Shown piece after piece: positions 44,815 through 56,203 of a stretch of DNA of 64,000 nt; position 1 is the stretch's first letter; each line of letters starts with the position of its first letter. The DNA comes from Diphasiastrum complanatum (lineage: Eukaryota > Streptophyta > Lycopodiopsida > Lycopodiales > Lycopodiaceae). The position numbers and the translations under genes were made by a program. The notes under the pieces are model-generated. The model did no database searches. It saw only the letters and a list, made by a program, of their open reading frames with translations, and was not told the origin of the DNA. The stretch spans positions 299,500 through 363,499 of the forward strand of contig CM055109.1 of the NCBI GenBank assembly GCA_029204225.1, written 5' to 3'.

Positions 44815-47300
44815 CCTAAGTTATTCACAAATCTGCTCTCTGTAAGCAGAATCACAGATCTAGGACACAAAGTAGAATTCAAATGTGATCAATGTAAAGT
44901 AGTTGATAGGACAGACAAGATCCTAGCACTCGGAAAGAGGAATGGATATTGTATAAATTAAGTCATTGTTTTTCTGCCTATAGTCAGGCTCTCAGTACTT
45001 CAATTCATTCAAATAAAGGTTTACTTTGGCATTATAGACTTGGTCATTTAAATTATGCTGCTGTACAACGAATGTCTAGATAATCTATTGTTCTTGATCT
45101 CGACTATCCTCGCGAAAAAGTCGAGCTACCTGTCTGTCAAGACTGTCTAGTTTGTAAACAAACTAGGAAGCCATTTAAGTCAAGCCATTAGCATGTTGCT
45201 AGAGGATTGCTAGATATTGTACATTCAGATATTTGTGGCCCAATGAATATCCTTCACTGAAGAATGCCAAGTATCTTATAACCTTTATTGATGAATTCTC
45301 CAGAAGAACTATGGTGTATTTCATAAAGAAGAAATCAGAGGCATTTAACTACTTTAGAATCTTCAAGGAGCATGCAGAAAAGGAGACTGGAAGGACGATC
45401 AAAGCCTTAAGGTCAGATAACGGTGGAAAATATATCTCTGTCGAGTTCAAGGAGTACTGCCAAAGCCAAGGCATTGAGCAGCAATTCATCACTCCTTACA
45501 ATCCTCAGTCTAATGGCTTAGCTGAGAGGAAGTACCGTACTCTGGTCGAATCTGCTAAGTGTATGCTAGCACATGCATTGTTGCCCAAGAGATTCTAGGC
45601 TGAAGCTGTCTCCACTGCAGCTTACATCCAGAACAGATGTTCGACCAAGGCTCTCTCAGACAAGACACCCCACAAGGTGTGGCCTTTTTTGAAGAACCTA
45701 AGAGTTTTTGGGTGCATTGCCTACGCACAGATCCCAAAGGACACAAGGAAAAAATTGGACTTGTATAGCCGAGATACAGTCTTTATCGAGGATCAGTTCG
45801 TTGACCTCAAAGGCAAGGACATTTCCCAAGAAGAACCTTCATCACCTGCCATTGACACGACAATCCCGAGCTTCTGGCTCATACATGTCTATTGTCGACC
45901 CACTTTGACATAGCGAAGCAGACGAAGATGTTGCTACTACCCAGCAACATATCCCAGGAGTGGTTCATTAGTCGAATCCTCCTAGAAGATCAAGCCAAGT
46001 GTGCACACAGCCCACAAGATATACTCTTGAGTCTGCCTGTCTTTTAATGCAAGAACCGACAACAATCAAAGAGGCACTTAGCCAACCAGACTCTGATCTC
46101 TGGAGAGAAGCTATGGACAAAGAGTATTCCTCTCTGATCAAGAATCAGACATGGTCATTAGTCGAAGCTCCTATTGGCTGCAATATTATTGATTGCAAAT
46201 GGATCTTTGTCGACTAGAGTGAGACTTTTAGTCCAGTCATCAAACATTTGTTGATCCAAATGCTCCTATCTTATGCTGCAGCTGCCGACTCAAAGTACAT
46301 CAACTTGATGTACAAACAACATATCTGAATGGAGTCATACAAGAAGATATCTACATGATCCAGCCTGAAGGATACGTTTTGGAAGGCATGAAGAATCATG
46401 TCTGTAAACTCCACAAAGCACTGTATGGCTTGAAACGGTCTGCCAGAGCTTGGTTTCAGAGGATCAACACATTCCTCATTGAACAAGGATTTAAACCAAG
46501 CACTGTTGATTGCAACGTGTATTCAAAGTCAATGCATCAATCCTTCATTATCATCACCTTGTATGTTGATGATACGTTGCTCTTCAGCAACAATGCCATT
46601 ATGGTCAAGGATTCAAAACAGATGCTGTTTGCATCTATCAAAGGACCAATGTCCCCAGACCAAGCAGGAAGAGGAGCAGATGAGAGATTATCAGTATCGA
46701 TCGATACTTGGATCTCTCATATACACAATGGTCTGTACAAGACCAGATATCTCTTCTGTTGTCAGCTCACTCAGCCAATACATGGCTAATTTTGGAATTA
46801 CCCATTGGAAGGCTCTTATTCGAGTCATGAGATATATTTGAACTACCATGGACCAGTGCAGCCACATCTAGATTTACATTCTTCTTCAATGGAGGTCCTA
46901 TTTCATGGAACAGTCATAAGCAAATATCTATCGCACTTTCTTCTACTAAAGCAGAATCTATTGCTGCTTCTCAATCTATTAAGGAAGCATTTTGGTTGAG
47001 AAATTTGCTGTCAGACATCAATCTGTATCAATACAACCCTACAATTTTGTTTTGTGAAAACCAAAGTGCTATTGCCTTATCGGCCAACCTTAGATTTCAT
47101 TCTAAGAGTAAGCACATCGAGATAAGATATCACTACATCAGGGGCAAGGTTCTCGACATAGAGGTGAGCTTAACATACTGCAGAACGCTAGACGTGGTTG
47201 TAGACATTTTTACGAAAGCACTCAGTGTTAATGCACACAACAGATTTTGTGCATTTCTCAGTCTAAAGATCAAGACATTCATGGATCTAGATTAAGACGG
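44815..47300 (+). pseudogene. Ty1/copia element B, protease tail to RNase H, broken
   Basis: Same family as copia A. Integrase: HSDICGP, NAKYLITFIDEFSRRTMVYF, GRTIKALRSDNGGKY and NGLAERKYRTL (catalytic D, D and E kept). RT: YMIQPEGYVLEGMKN, LYGLKRSARAW, YVDDTLLFS at about 46565 intact. RNase H: HIEIRYHYIRGKV, VVDIFTKALS. There are several stops and frameshifts (for example TAG at 45597), a deletion between 46210 and 46220, and the RT to RNase H part is shortened near 46640. Confidence 0.87.
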
Positions 47301-47302
47301 GG

Positions 47303-48363
47303 TGTTAGATTTACTCCTACTCTCCTAAAACCCAAGTTTTAATCTGCCTCCATTTATGTTGCATATTTACTAACATTGTCACGTAGTCTGCATTTTTACA
47401 TGCAAATTCGCACAGACGAAGAAAATGCGGATGAATTGCGACACTATGTTCTTACACAGGTTACGGTGACAGGCGAAAAGGGGACACTACCTTACTAAAT
47501 TCCAAAAGTGTCCTAAAAGCTTAGGCACCCTGTAAATCTTATCCTAAGGCCATTCGTAAGAGTGACGCACTTTTGCATCATCACCAACATTCACTTGACG
47601 TCACACCCTTTCCACGCTCACCCCATGCAGTTGCGCTAACAGATTGGACAAGGATTGCAGCCACCCACGATCTCTTACAAACAACACATCCATTCTTTCA
47701 CATCTGCACACCTATAATATTATGTATATATATTGGATACCATCTGTGTATTCAATGACGTGAGACGGGAGATGAACAATGTATGAAGAGATAAAGAGAG
47801 ACTAGGAGAAGAGGTTTGATTCCTCATTCCAGATAGAAATAAGCTTTGTAGGGCATGCGGTTTCATCTGCTACTGTCTTGTGCTCTACCGCATTATTGAC
47901 TTGTATACTTGATATACTTAATTTGATATAGTTCATTTGTTCTACGTTCATATCTATGTTAATATTGCTATGCTTATTCTTCATTCTGTCTGATCTTTCA
48001 TGTTGCTCTTTCTGGTAATAGACGATTAACTTTTAGTCTTGCCATTTCGCAAATCATTCGTGACTAATTATCAGTCGAGCATAGTAGTCTAGCTCTTCGT
48101 GAATCATTCGCGACAAATAATTTGTCTTGTAATTCGCAACAAATTATTCATCTAGCGCTTCATACATTAAACGTTTGGCCACGTAATCTAGAATGACCGT
48201 GATTTGTATCACTAAAGTTCTGTTCGTTCTGATAGGCATAGTCATGCTTAGGGAGAGAGTCAAATAATTCATTCTGCCTTGCACAAACTTTTTTTGTTCG
48301 AGTTCACTTCTCGTTCGTTTCTTGTTCGTGTTCGTCATTTATTCTCCTCTCTCTCTCCCAACA
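47303..48363 (+). mobile_element. 3' LTR of copia B (1061 bp)
   Basis: Starts TGTTAGATTTACTCC after AAGACGGGG and ends CTCTCTCCCAACA. Minus-strand copia C gag begins at the next base, so copia B looks inserted in or fused to copia C. Confidence 0.8.
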
Positions 48364-48675
48364 TAGACAAGTCGATACATCTGTTGCTTCATATAGACCA
48401 GAGAGAATGTCCCATGCTTCTTTGGAGCTGGAACAATTTGCTACATGAGATATTTGTGAATCTTTAAGATTCAAAGATACAATGGAAAGAGCTTTGTCAT
48501 CATTAGCTTCCCAAGTGGTTAGCATGTCAGGGTCAGCCGGCTTGGCTATTGAACCGTTGACGTATCTCCAAAGTTCTTTCTCAATGAGTATCATCTTTAT
48601 TTTGAATTTCCACATGTGGAAATCATCACCGTTGAACTTATTGATCAAGTGGATTTTTGGAGATGTATCTTCCAT
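48364..48675 (-). pseudogene. Ty1/copia element C, gag N-terminus
   Basis: Minus-strand ATG at 48675. The frame reads KIHLINKFNGDDFHMWKFK, MILIEKELWRYVNG, LNLKDSQISHVANCSSSKEA and WDILSGLYEA, the standard start of a copia gag (UBN2-type). It is cut after LYEATDVSTCL at the copia B LTR boundary. Confidence 0.85.
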
Positions 48676-48732
48676 GGTGAGTGATTTAAAAAATTATAAA
48701 ATACTCTTGAATACGATAACAATTTGGACCTA

Positions 48733-48746
48733 TGGCTCTGATACCA
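48733..48746 (-). promoter_or_regulatory. Primer-binding site of copia C, tRNA-iMet type
   Basis: The minus strand reads TGGTATCAGAGCCA three bases after the LTR end, a perfect match to the initiator tRNA-Met complement. Confidence 0.9.
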
Positions 48747-48749
48747 CAC

Positions 48750-49779
48750 TGTTGGATTTATATGAAGCGAAATGATTGTGTTTGAATATTCTATTTATCA
48801 GCTCTGATACACCCTCGCTAAATGCAATATTTAGTCAAGGAAAAAACTCAACATAGAATTATGACATGATCTTTACCAATCTGTTGTACTTAGATTGACT
48901 AGTGGAATATCCTTGTAGGTGTGGAAGATAACCATGAAGGGAGCAAAATAGTTAGGCATCTAAGACAATTATGTTTCCTTCAAATGAGATATTCCGAAAG
49001 AGTCATGGAACGAGTATCAGTACACAAGAGAGTAATTATTAGAAGGCATTCGACAGTGGAACACACATAAGAAAATAGAGAATCTGTATTAAGCTGTTGT
49101 GAGTACAACAATCAAATCATGATATCGTGCTTAAGAATGGTTCACAATAGTAAAGCACTATGTGTTGTGATCTTACTATGCAAGTTACAAATTGAATACT
49201 ATCTCTACTTCTTGAATTACCTTCACTCTTTCTAAAACCTCTGATCCTATGGAATCAAATAGTTTGATACAAGGGAGTTTAAAGAGGAACTCTAATTCAC
49301 ATGACCACTGATTATTGACTCTTTTACCCTCTGATATGAATCATCTCATCTCTTTTCATTATTGATTTATTGTATGTATCTACACATCAGTTACAGTGGT
49401 CGTGAAGATTACAACTGCGCAAGTTAACAGTGAAGTGATGCAGTTACTGCACAATGAATAGTGATGCAATCCGTAGTGAACATGGCAGATGACAAGCTCC
49501 ATTTTGATTGGTGATACTCAACAATCATCGAAGGTGTCAAATGAATCGAGTCGACTTGTTCACCCTTGAGAAGATGTCGATGGAGTCAAAGTCATTGATA
49601 GACTTCGGTTGAGCTGGTGAAGTCAACATCAATGAAGGCGAGTCGATCCTACTCTACTTCACGTAGTTGTTTACAGACTGTTCGACTTATGTGAGTAAGA
49701 CTACTATCGTTGTAGAGAGAGAATAACGTAGTGCTCAGGGATAAGTTTAGGTGAGTAGGAGTGAAGATTAACTCCAACA
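48750..49779 (-). mobile_element. 5' LTR of copia C (1030 bp)
   Basis: On the minus strand it starts TGTTGGAGTTAATC at 49779 and ends AAATCCAACA at 48750, with inverted ends TGTTGGA/TCCAACA. It abuts the 5' end of copia E at 49780, suggesting insertion into copia E. Confidence 0.8.
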
Positions 49780-50796
49780 ACCTCCACACCCGAGGACACC
49801 AAGGAGATCTTCAAGATCTAAGGAGAAGCCATCAAGGATTAGTTGCATTAGCCACAGGTATGCAAAGGGAAGACACTATCTCATTCACCTTTTACACTTT
49901 CATGACTACTTTGATAGATGAATCAAGTTGCTTCAATGATGTTCTAAATTTCAAAGTACTCAATTTGGAAGGTTAGAATGGAATCTGTCTTAATACTACA
50001 AGATGTGATGGATATTGTACTTGGCATTGAAGAAGAAACACAAATTCCTCAAGAAATTCCAAAGTACAAAAAGAGAGCCAGGATGGCTCTGTATTATATT
50101 AAGATAAATGTCTCAAATGACATCTTAAGAGAAATTGGTGCTTGTACTAATGCCAAAGATGCTTGGGATACCCTCAAGTCTATCTATGAGGCAAAAAATA
50201 CTTCTAGACTTCTAACACTAAGAAACCAAATTTTTCAAAGTGTAAAGAGAAGTGATGAATGTGCTTCATCTTATGTAATGAGAGTTAAAGACCTCCATAG
50301 AGAATTGTCATGCATAGGAGACTCCATCAACCAAAATGAACTTGTTCAAGTCATACTTAATGGGTTAAAGGAGGAATATGACAACCTTGTTCAGAGTTAT
50401 GCCATTAAGGAGGAGCTACCAAGTTTGGAAGCACTCCAAAGTGTGCTCATTTCTGAAGAATCAAGACAAGAGTATAAACTCTTGAAAATGGAGAGACTGT
50501 CTCTCAACATTGATGGTAAAGCTCTTTTTAACAAAGACAAGCACAAGACAAGAAGTAAGAATCAACACCAATCCTCTTCAAGCAAGAACAATCTTATTTC
50601 CAAGGAGAAAGGAGATGAGGATGAGTCCTCTCAAGCTTCCACATCCAAGAAGAAGAAGAAAAGCATCAAGTGTTTCTTTTGTGGCAAGAAGGGAAATTAT
50701 GCCACCAATTGATTCAAGAAGAAGAGTCAATTCAAGCAAGCCAACATTTCTAATGAAGAGAAAGAAGATGCTCATGCAAGTGATGGAGAGGGATCT
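49780..50796 (+). pseudogene. Ty1/copia element E, gag
   Basis: Gag N-terminus near 49902 (MTTLIDESS, VLNFKVLNLEG) is followed by a stop and a one-frame change at about 49975, then a 244-codon frame (49978-50712) with MESVLILQDVMDIVLG, NDILREIGACTNAKDAWDTL and LSCIGDSINQNELVQVILNG. The zinc knuckle is CFFCGKKGNYATN-stop: the His of CxxCxxxxHxxxxC is Asn and the last Cys codon is TGA (50710). Readthrough would join gag to pol in the same frame. The 5' LTR and primer site are missing because copia C's LTR adjoins at 49779. Confidence 0.85.
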
Positions 50797-50799
50797 CTT

Positions 50800-53700
50800 A
50801 TGGTCTCGAGTTTTTCTTCATCACCTTTCAAGAAGGATGGTTCGTGGTATATCGACAGTGGAGCTTCCTCACATATGTGTAGCTCCAAGTATTCTTTTTC
50901 ATCCATGTCACCTTATGAAGGAGCCAAGAAGTCCATCTACACAGCAAATGATTATGAGTGTGCTATTGAAGGCATAGGGACCATTCCCTTAAAGCTTTCT
51001 TCATCAAAAGTTCTTTCTCTGTCTAATGTACTTTTTGTTCCCAAGTTAACAAAAAATCTTATTAGTGTTGGACAATTGTTTGATAGTGGACTAGATGTGA
51101 ATTTTAATGTTGATACATGTACAATCAAGAAGCATGATGAGATCCTTGCATTTGGCTCTAGATATGGTGGAATCTACAAACTTGATCCCAAAGAGTATGC
51201 TAACTCTTGTGATAGTGCTTTTGCTACTCATATGTCTTTGGAGGAACTATGGCATAGAAGGTTGGGACATCCTAACTATAATTATATGGTGTCCATGGTC
51301 AAGAAATCCAAAGCTATTGGCTTGCCTAATCTTATCTCCAAGAATTTCAAGCCATGTGAGGCTTGTGCCATATCTGAGTCTCATAAGAAGCCTTTTTCAA
51401 GGTCATCTTTCAAGACTACACATCCATTGGAGCTCATACACTCGGATGTGCACTTATCATCTTCAAAGAGCAAGGGTGGTGCTACTTGCTTTGTAACTTT
51501 CATTGATGATTTCACTAGATTTACTTGGGTATATCTTCTAGCTTCAAAATCTATGGTGTTTGACTATTTCCTAAAGTTCAAAGCTCTAGTTGAAAAGCAA
51601 TTCTCTTACAAAATCAAGATTCTTAAAAGTGATGGAGGTGGGGAGTACACTTCTAATAAATTTCATGATTATTGTGAGCTTGAAGGCATTAAAAGGGAGT
51701 TTTCTTGTGCATATACACCATCTCAAAATGGGGTGGCTGAAAGAAAGAATAGAACACTGTGTGAATGTGCCAAAACCATTAGAATTGAGGCAACATTGTC
51801 AAAAGACTTTTGGGGTGAGGCTATCAATTGTTCAAACTATCTTTGCAATAGACTCCCTCATGTTGCACTTGGAGGAAAGTCACCATATGAAGCACTCTAT
51901 TTGAAGAAACCTAAGGTTGAACACCTTAGAGTATTTGGATGCATATGCTTTGTCCATATTCCCTTGGAAACAAGAAAGAAGGAAGATCCTTGTACAAGCA
52001 AAGGAGTAATGGTTGGATATTCATCCAACAAGAAAGCCTATCGAATCTACATGCTCTCTACCTCTAAAGTAATTGATATTAGAGATGTAGTTTTTCATGA
52101 AGAAGAAAAGTTCAATCATGGAGGGGCCGAGATAAAGCAACCTCAAAATCTATCACCTATTGTTATTGAAGACAATCAACATATGGAGGAGTCAAAAATT
52201 GAAGATGGAAGTCCTCGGATTTTCACTCCTAGAAGGTCCATGAGGGAGAGATCCGAGCCCAAGAGGCTCACTTATGATGAAAAAGGAAGACAAGTGGATC
52301 TTGATTCCACTTATGCTTATTTTGTTTCTCATGAGGAGCCCAAAGATGTTCAAGAAGCCCTGAATACCAAGGAGTGGAATGAGGCCATGAAGATTGAATA
52401 TGATGCCTTGATTACCAACCACACATGGGAGCTAGTGGATCCACCACCTTACATGCATATCATTAGATGCAAGTGGGTGTTCAAGATCAAGTACAATCAT
52501 GATGGCTCCATCAACAAGTACAAGGCAAGATTATGTGCTAAAGGATTTGCACAAATATATGGCCTTGACTATGAAGAAACCTTTGCTCCTGTAGCAAAGA
52601 TGGTGACAATAAGAATTATAATCTCTCTTGCCTTATTTTTTAAGTGGAAATTGTTTCAACTTGATGTCTCCAACGCTTTTTTGAATGGCTATCTTGAGGA
52701 GGAGATATACATGGAACAGCCTCAAGGATTTATCAAGGATAAATCTAAGGTGTGTTTGCTATTTAGAAGTCTTTATGGCTTAAAGCAAGCGCCTATATCA
52801 TGGTATTCAAGACTCAACAACTTTCTACTTTCATTAGGATTTGTGCTTAGTGACTATGATCCTTCTATGTACTTAAAATTTGATGGTAGTAATATTGTCA
52901 TTCTCCTAATCTTTGTAGATGCCATTATTCTTAGTGGAAGTTGTTTGATGCTAGTTCAAGAAACCAAAGATGCATTAGGAAAAGAATTTAAAATGCAAGA
53001 TCTAGGAGAGATCCATTACATTTTGGGCCTTGAGATTGATTTTCATGAAGAGTATGCTTTTATTTGTCAATCTAGATATGTCTTTTCTATGTTGAGAAAA
53101 TTCAATATGCAAAGTTGTAAAGGCATAGATACTCCCATGGAGCAACATGTAAAAGATCCTATTAAAAGTGATGAAAGATCCTTTGAGGACATCACACTTT
53201 GTAGGAGTCTTATAGGCTCTTTAATTTGGCTTACTATCACTAGACCCGATTTGAGCTATTGTGTGCACAAATTGAGTCAATTTATGCAAGATCCCAAGAT
53301 CCAAAATTGGAAGATGGCCAAGAGAGTTCTAAGATATGTATCTTCTACTCGAGATTATGGTTTATTGTACAAGAATGAAGATCTAACCATTGTTGGCTAT
53401 TCAGATTCCGACTTTGCAAGTGATAAAATGGATTGGAAGTCCATTAATGCATATACTATCTCTCTTGGAGGCAATCTTGTGTCTTGGCTTTCAAAGAAGC
53501 AAGATACCATATCTCTATCATCTTGTGAGGCCAAGTACAAAGCACTCACGACAACAACTAAAGAGGTGCTTTGGATCAAGAGGTTAATCATGGAGCTAAA
53601 GGGCATCAAAGAGGATGATCTTCCCTTGATCAAATGTGACAACATTTCGGCACAAGCTCTTGCAAACAATCCTATTTTTCATGCAAGAAGCAAGCATATA

Positions 53701-53874
53701 GAAGTGGCACACCATTTTGTTAGGAAAAAGCTCATTGGAGAAATCAACTTAAAACATGTCGACACATCTTCGTGTATTGCTGATCTTCTCACAAAGCCAC
53801 TTTGCAAAAGTGCCTTCTCAAAGCATAGGTCTAATCTTGGTCTTATCTCAAGATCAATGCTTGATCCACATTAG
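50800..53874 (+). CDS. Ty1/copia element E, pol polyprotein (1024 codons open)
   Basis: One uninterrupted frame. Protease DSGASSHMC (residues 19-27). Integrase zinc finger HRRLGHP...CEAC (about 150-190) and core D in HSDVH, D in KSDGGGEY, E in NGVAERKNR. RT starts near 530 (WNEAMKIEYDAL), with LDVSNAFLNGYLEEEIYME; the active-site motif is FVDA (residues 705-708, 52912-52923) instead of YVDD, losing the second Asp. RNase H: GYSDSDFASDKMDWKS, SLSSCEAKYKAL, HARSKHIEVAHHFVRKKL. It ends at RSMLDPH-stop, 15 bases before the LTR. Recent by comparison with its neighbours, since no stop interrupts pol, but the FVDA change should abolish polymerase activity (inference from conserved RT chemistry). Confidence 0.92.
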   Translation: MVSSFSSSPFKKDGSWYIDSGASSHMCSSKYSFSSMSPYEGAKKSIYTANDYECAIEGIGTIPLKLSSSKVLSLSNVLFVPKLTKNLISVGQLFDSGLDVNFNVDTCTIKKHDEILAFGSRYGGIYKLDPKEYANSCDSAFATHMSLEELWHRRLGHPNYNYMVSMVKKSKAIGLPNLISKNFKPCEACAISESHKKPFSRSSFKTTHPLELIHSDVHLSSSKSKGGATCFVTFIDDFTRFTWVYLLASKSMVFDYFLKFKALVEKQFSYKIKILKSDGGGEYTSNKFHDYCELEGIKREFSCAYTPSQNGVAERKNRTLCECAKTIRIEATLSKDFWGEAINCSNYLCNRLPHVALGGKSPYEALYLKKPKVEHLRVFGCICFVHIPLETRKKEDPCTSKGVMVGYSSNKKAYRIYMLSTSKVIDIRDVVFHEEEKFNHGGAEIKQPQNLSPIVIEDNQHMEESKIEDGSPRIFTPRRSMRERSEPKRLTYDEKGRQVDLDSTYAYFVSHEEPKDVQEALNTKEWNEAMKIEYDALITNHTWELVDPPPYMHIIRCKWVFKIKYNHDGSINKYKARLCAKGFAQIYGLDYEETFAPVAKMVTIRIIISLALFFKWKLFQLDVSNAFLNGYLEEEIYMEQPQGFIKDKSKVCLLFRSLYGLKQAPISWYSRLNNFLLSLGFVLSDYDPSMYLKFDGSNIVILLIFVDAIILSGSCLMLVQETKDALGKEFKMQDLGEIHYILGLEIDFHEEYAFICQSRYVFSMLRKFNMQSCKGIDTPMEQHVKDPIKSDERSFEDITLCRSLIGSLIWLTITRPDLSYCVHKLSQFMQDPKIQNWKMAKRVLRYVSSTRDYGLLYKNEDLTIVGYSDSDFASDKMDWKSINAYTISLGGNLVSWLSKKQDTISLSSCEAKYKALTTTTKEVLWIKRLIMELKGIKEDDLPLIKCDNISAQALANNPIFHARSKHIEVAHHFVRKKLIGEINLKHVDTSSCIADLLTKPLCKSAFSKHRSNLGLISRSMLDPH

Positions 53875-53889
53875 ATACATTTTTAGGAG

Positions 53890-54414
53890 TGTCAAAATAT
53901 TGAAAAATCTATCTAATGTTGTGAGTATGGGTCCTAAAAATGCCAAAGATGAATTGAGCTCTTTTGGCTTAGTATAGACCCATCTTAGAATAAAATATTT
54001 AAGGTAGGTAGAAGTAGAAACTCGAGCTACCATAGGAATTGCCATTTGTACTTTACATGCCACATTTAATGCATGAAAAGACTATGTGGTACAATTAGAC
54101 ATAGTGAGCTAGCTTGGATAAGTCTAGATAGCTTGAGAGGTGGATCCACAACTCCAATTCAACTCAAAGTAGAAGAAGAGTTCATGGATCTATATATATG
54201 TGATGTACTCTCATTGAGAAAATGATGAAATTTGTGTGTAATGCAAATTTGGAGACAAGCTCTTTGTGCCCTCTCTCTCTCCGCAAGTTTTGTACTTGCT
54301 ATTTTCTCTCTCTAGCCGAGTAGAGGCATTTATGATGCTTTTTCTTATGTTTTATTGAAAGATCTTGCTTGTAACACAATAATATTGCTTGTATGGTCAG
54401 CTTTCCTATTGACA
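53890..54414 (+). mobile_element. 3' LTR of copia E (525 bp)
   Basis: Starts TGTCAAAATATTG and ends TCCTATTGACA, giving inverted ends TGTCAA/TTGACA. CTATATATATG near 54191 is a good TATA box. The tract before it (TTTTTAGGAG) is a weak polypurine tract. Confidence 0.75.
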
Positions 54415-54429
54415 ACCAATGCTAGTCTG

Positions 54430-55230
54430 ATCTTTATGGTGTTATTGTGCTTAGGAGATAAAAAATACATGTGTAGGGCGTCCCACACGTGTGAATTTAG
54501 CGTAGAATACACGACAGTTGGTGACCATGTCTTTGGCTAAGTTGCCGGTACCGACGCCTGTGAGCTTGGGCCAAAATATCCGATTCTTGACCTTGGTGCC
54601 ATGAAATGGTTCTCGCCTCGCTACCGAATAATAATAGAGATTTTTTTCTCATGTAGGAGGGTGCTTTGAGATACCGTGCCATGGAGGTCTTGCTTTGTAG
54701 GAAGAGCTGGTGGCACTACAGGGGTTGTGGATCCAGGAGTTTGACTGCTTCTTTATGGGTTTTACACTGGTCCAGATTTGGCAATATGTAGTCGTCGCGT
54801 TCCTTTGTGGTTGGATATTGTTTGGCAAATTCTTTAGATGCACGCAGCTCCTTGCTCGGTTTTGTAGGTGTGATTCTGTGCCAGATGGTTGGTGCTTCAG
54901 AGGCAATGACATGTTGAATTTGTGGTTCAAGTTCAGGGGAGAGAGGAGGGGAATGGTTATCTTCAGCAATTCTTTGTGATTCAGGAGAAAATTGGCGTTG
55001 AATAAGTGGGAGGTTAGTGGTGTCAATGAGATTAGTGGTGTCGATGGGGTTAGAAGTGGAGGAAGGAAAAAGATAGTGTTGGGGGCCGGTACCACCAGAG
55101 CCTTCTGGATTGGTTGGTGCTTGAGCTCCTTGCCCCAGGAATCATGGAACTGGGCGTGCTCTGCATGGGCAGACGACGTTGATTGGGCAGCTGTCTTTAA
55201 TCGTTCTTCCAAGGTGGCGATGTGCTGGTT
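54430..55230 (-). pseudogene. Gypsy gag-like ORF fragment
   Basis: Minus-strand frames downstream of the LTR at 55231-55988 read HIATLEERLKTAAQS, FHDSWGKELK, then in another frame EAPTIWHRITPTKPSKELR, KEFAKQYPTT and ERDDYILPNLD. The position right after an LTR and the charged helical N-terminus suggest a gag start, but no capsid or zinc knuckle is visible. TACATGTG and CACACGTGTGAA occur near 54467 and 54483. Confidence 0.35.
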
Positions 55231-55988
55231 TGTAGTGGGTTTCTTTCCTTGCCTAACCTGAATCCAAGGTTTAGTCAATCTAGCATCAAAGAGACGGAGT
55301 TAATGGTCACGCGTAGGTTCGTTCCCAAGAGAGCGATAGTTTAGTTCAGATTTCAACATGAATGGAGGATTCACATCTATCTCTACATCCATTAACCCTA
55401 CTCTTCAACACTACACATCCCTTAACACTACCCATCCACAACAGAGATAGCTTACTCTTTCTCTCTCTCTCTCTCCCTTCCTCTCTCATAAAAAGTATAA
55501 TAACATACAATCCCAATAACACTCAGATCCAACAATTAGCAAAATCCAAATAAGCATGAGAGATGGAGGAAAAGTGATAGAGAGCAAGGACATTCATCAA
55601 TCCATTTATGAAGAGAACCAAATTGCTTTATTGAAATGAGGAAATGAACATGAGGAGCAACTCGAGTTGGTCCCTTCTTATAGTAGAGAGGAGAACCCTG
55701 GCCTCTGAATCCTATTGGTCCAGTCTTGTCTCTCTTTTTATTCGAATTTAAAAAAGTGTGAAAACCATCAAAATTGGAGGGAAACCCGACTTTATTTACT
55801 AACTTAACATTTAGGCCCTGCGACATTCAAAGTCTCGCAAAAAGGCCTAAAGTCCTTTTATTAACTTTTAACTAATCAATCAAATAACTGTGTGATCATC
55901 GAGTTGGACTTACACATGTAGGGTGCCAAATCCCTCTCACTTATTAACTAGGGTTAGGGTTGCCTTGGGATCCGCAAACCCTCCAACA
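55231..55988 (-). mobile_element. LTR of an Athila/Tat-like gypsy (758 bp)
   Basis: On the minus strand it runs from TGTTGGAGGGTTTGCGG to ...CCCACTACA, and it is homologous to the LTR at 6918-7460. A polypurine tract lies immediately before it, making it the 3' LTR of the element at 56-63 kb. Since gag-like sequence follows on its other side, it may also be shared with a second element (tandem arrangement). It has a CT-rich tract near 55459 and a TATA-like ACTATAAGAA near 55680 on the minus strand. Confidence 0.75.
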
Positions 55989-56002
55989 GTATCCCCCACC
56001 AA
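55989..56002 (-). promoter_or_regulatory. Polypurine tract before the LTR
   Basis: The minus strand reads TTGGTGGGGGATAC directly before TGTTGG. Confidence 0.7.
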
Positions 56003-56203
56003 AACTGGTGGTGGTCCCACGACACCTACAATATGTAGTTATTGGGGACTTTTATTGGCTTCGCGCTGAATCTTGATTAAATGATGATGCACCTTCTCCA
56101 TAAAATCGAGACGTGCAGTATTAAAATCCAAATTGTGTGGCAGGAAACAACGGTGGGCTCCGGCAATCCACTTGGAGGTTGTCCATGATGTGAAGCGTGA
56201 TTC

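Noticed and set aside
41640-48363. One copia element interrupted by a 2.1-kb insertion at 42736-44814
   Set aside because: Both flanks encode the same LLS-S-ITD region, with different sequences, so they are two elements and not one split element.
54710-55261. Two plus-strand 89-codon frames
   Set aside because: They are antisense to the gag-like frame and show no motif, and they are Gly/Trp-rich as expected of an antisense shadow.
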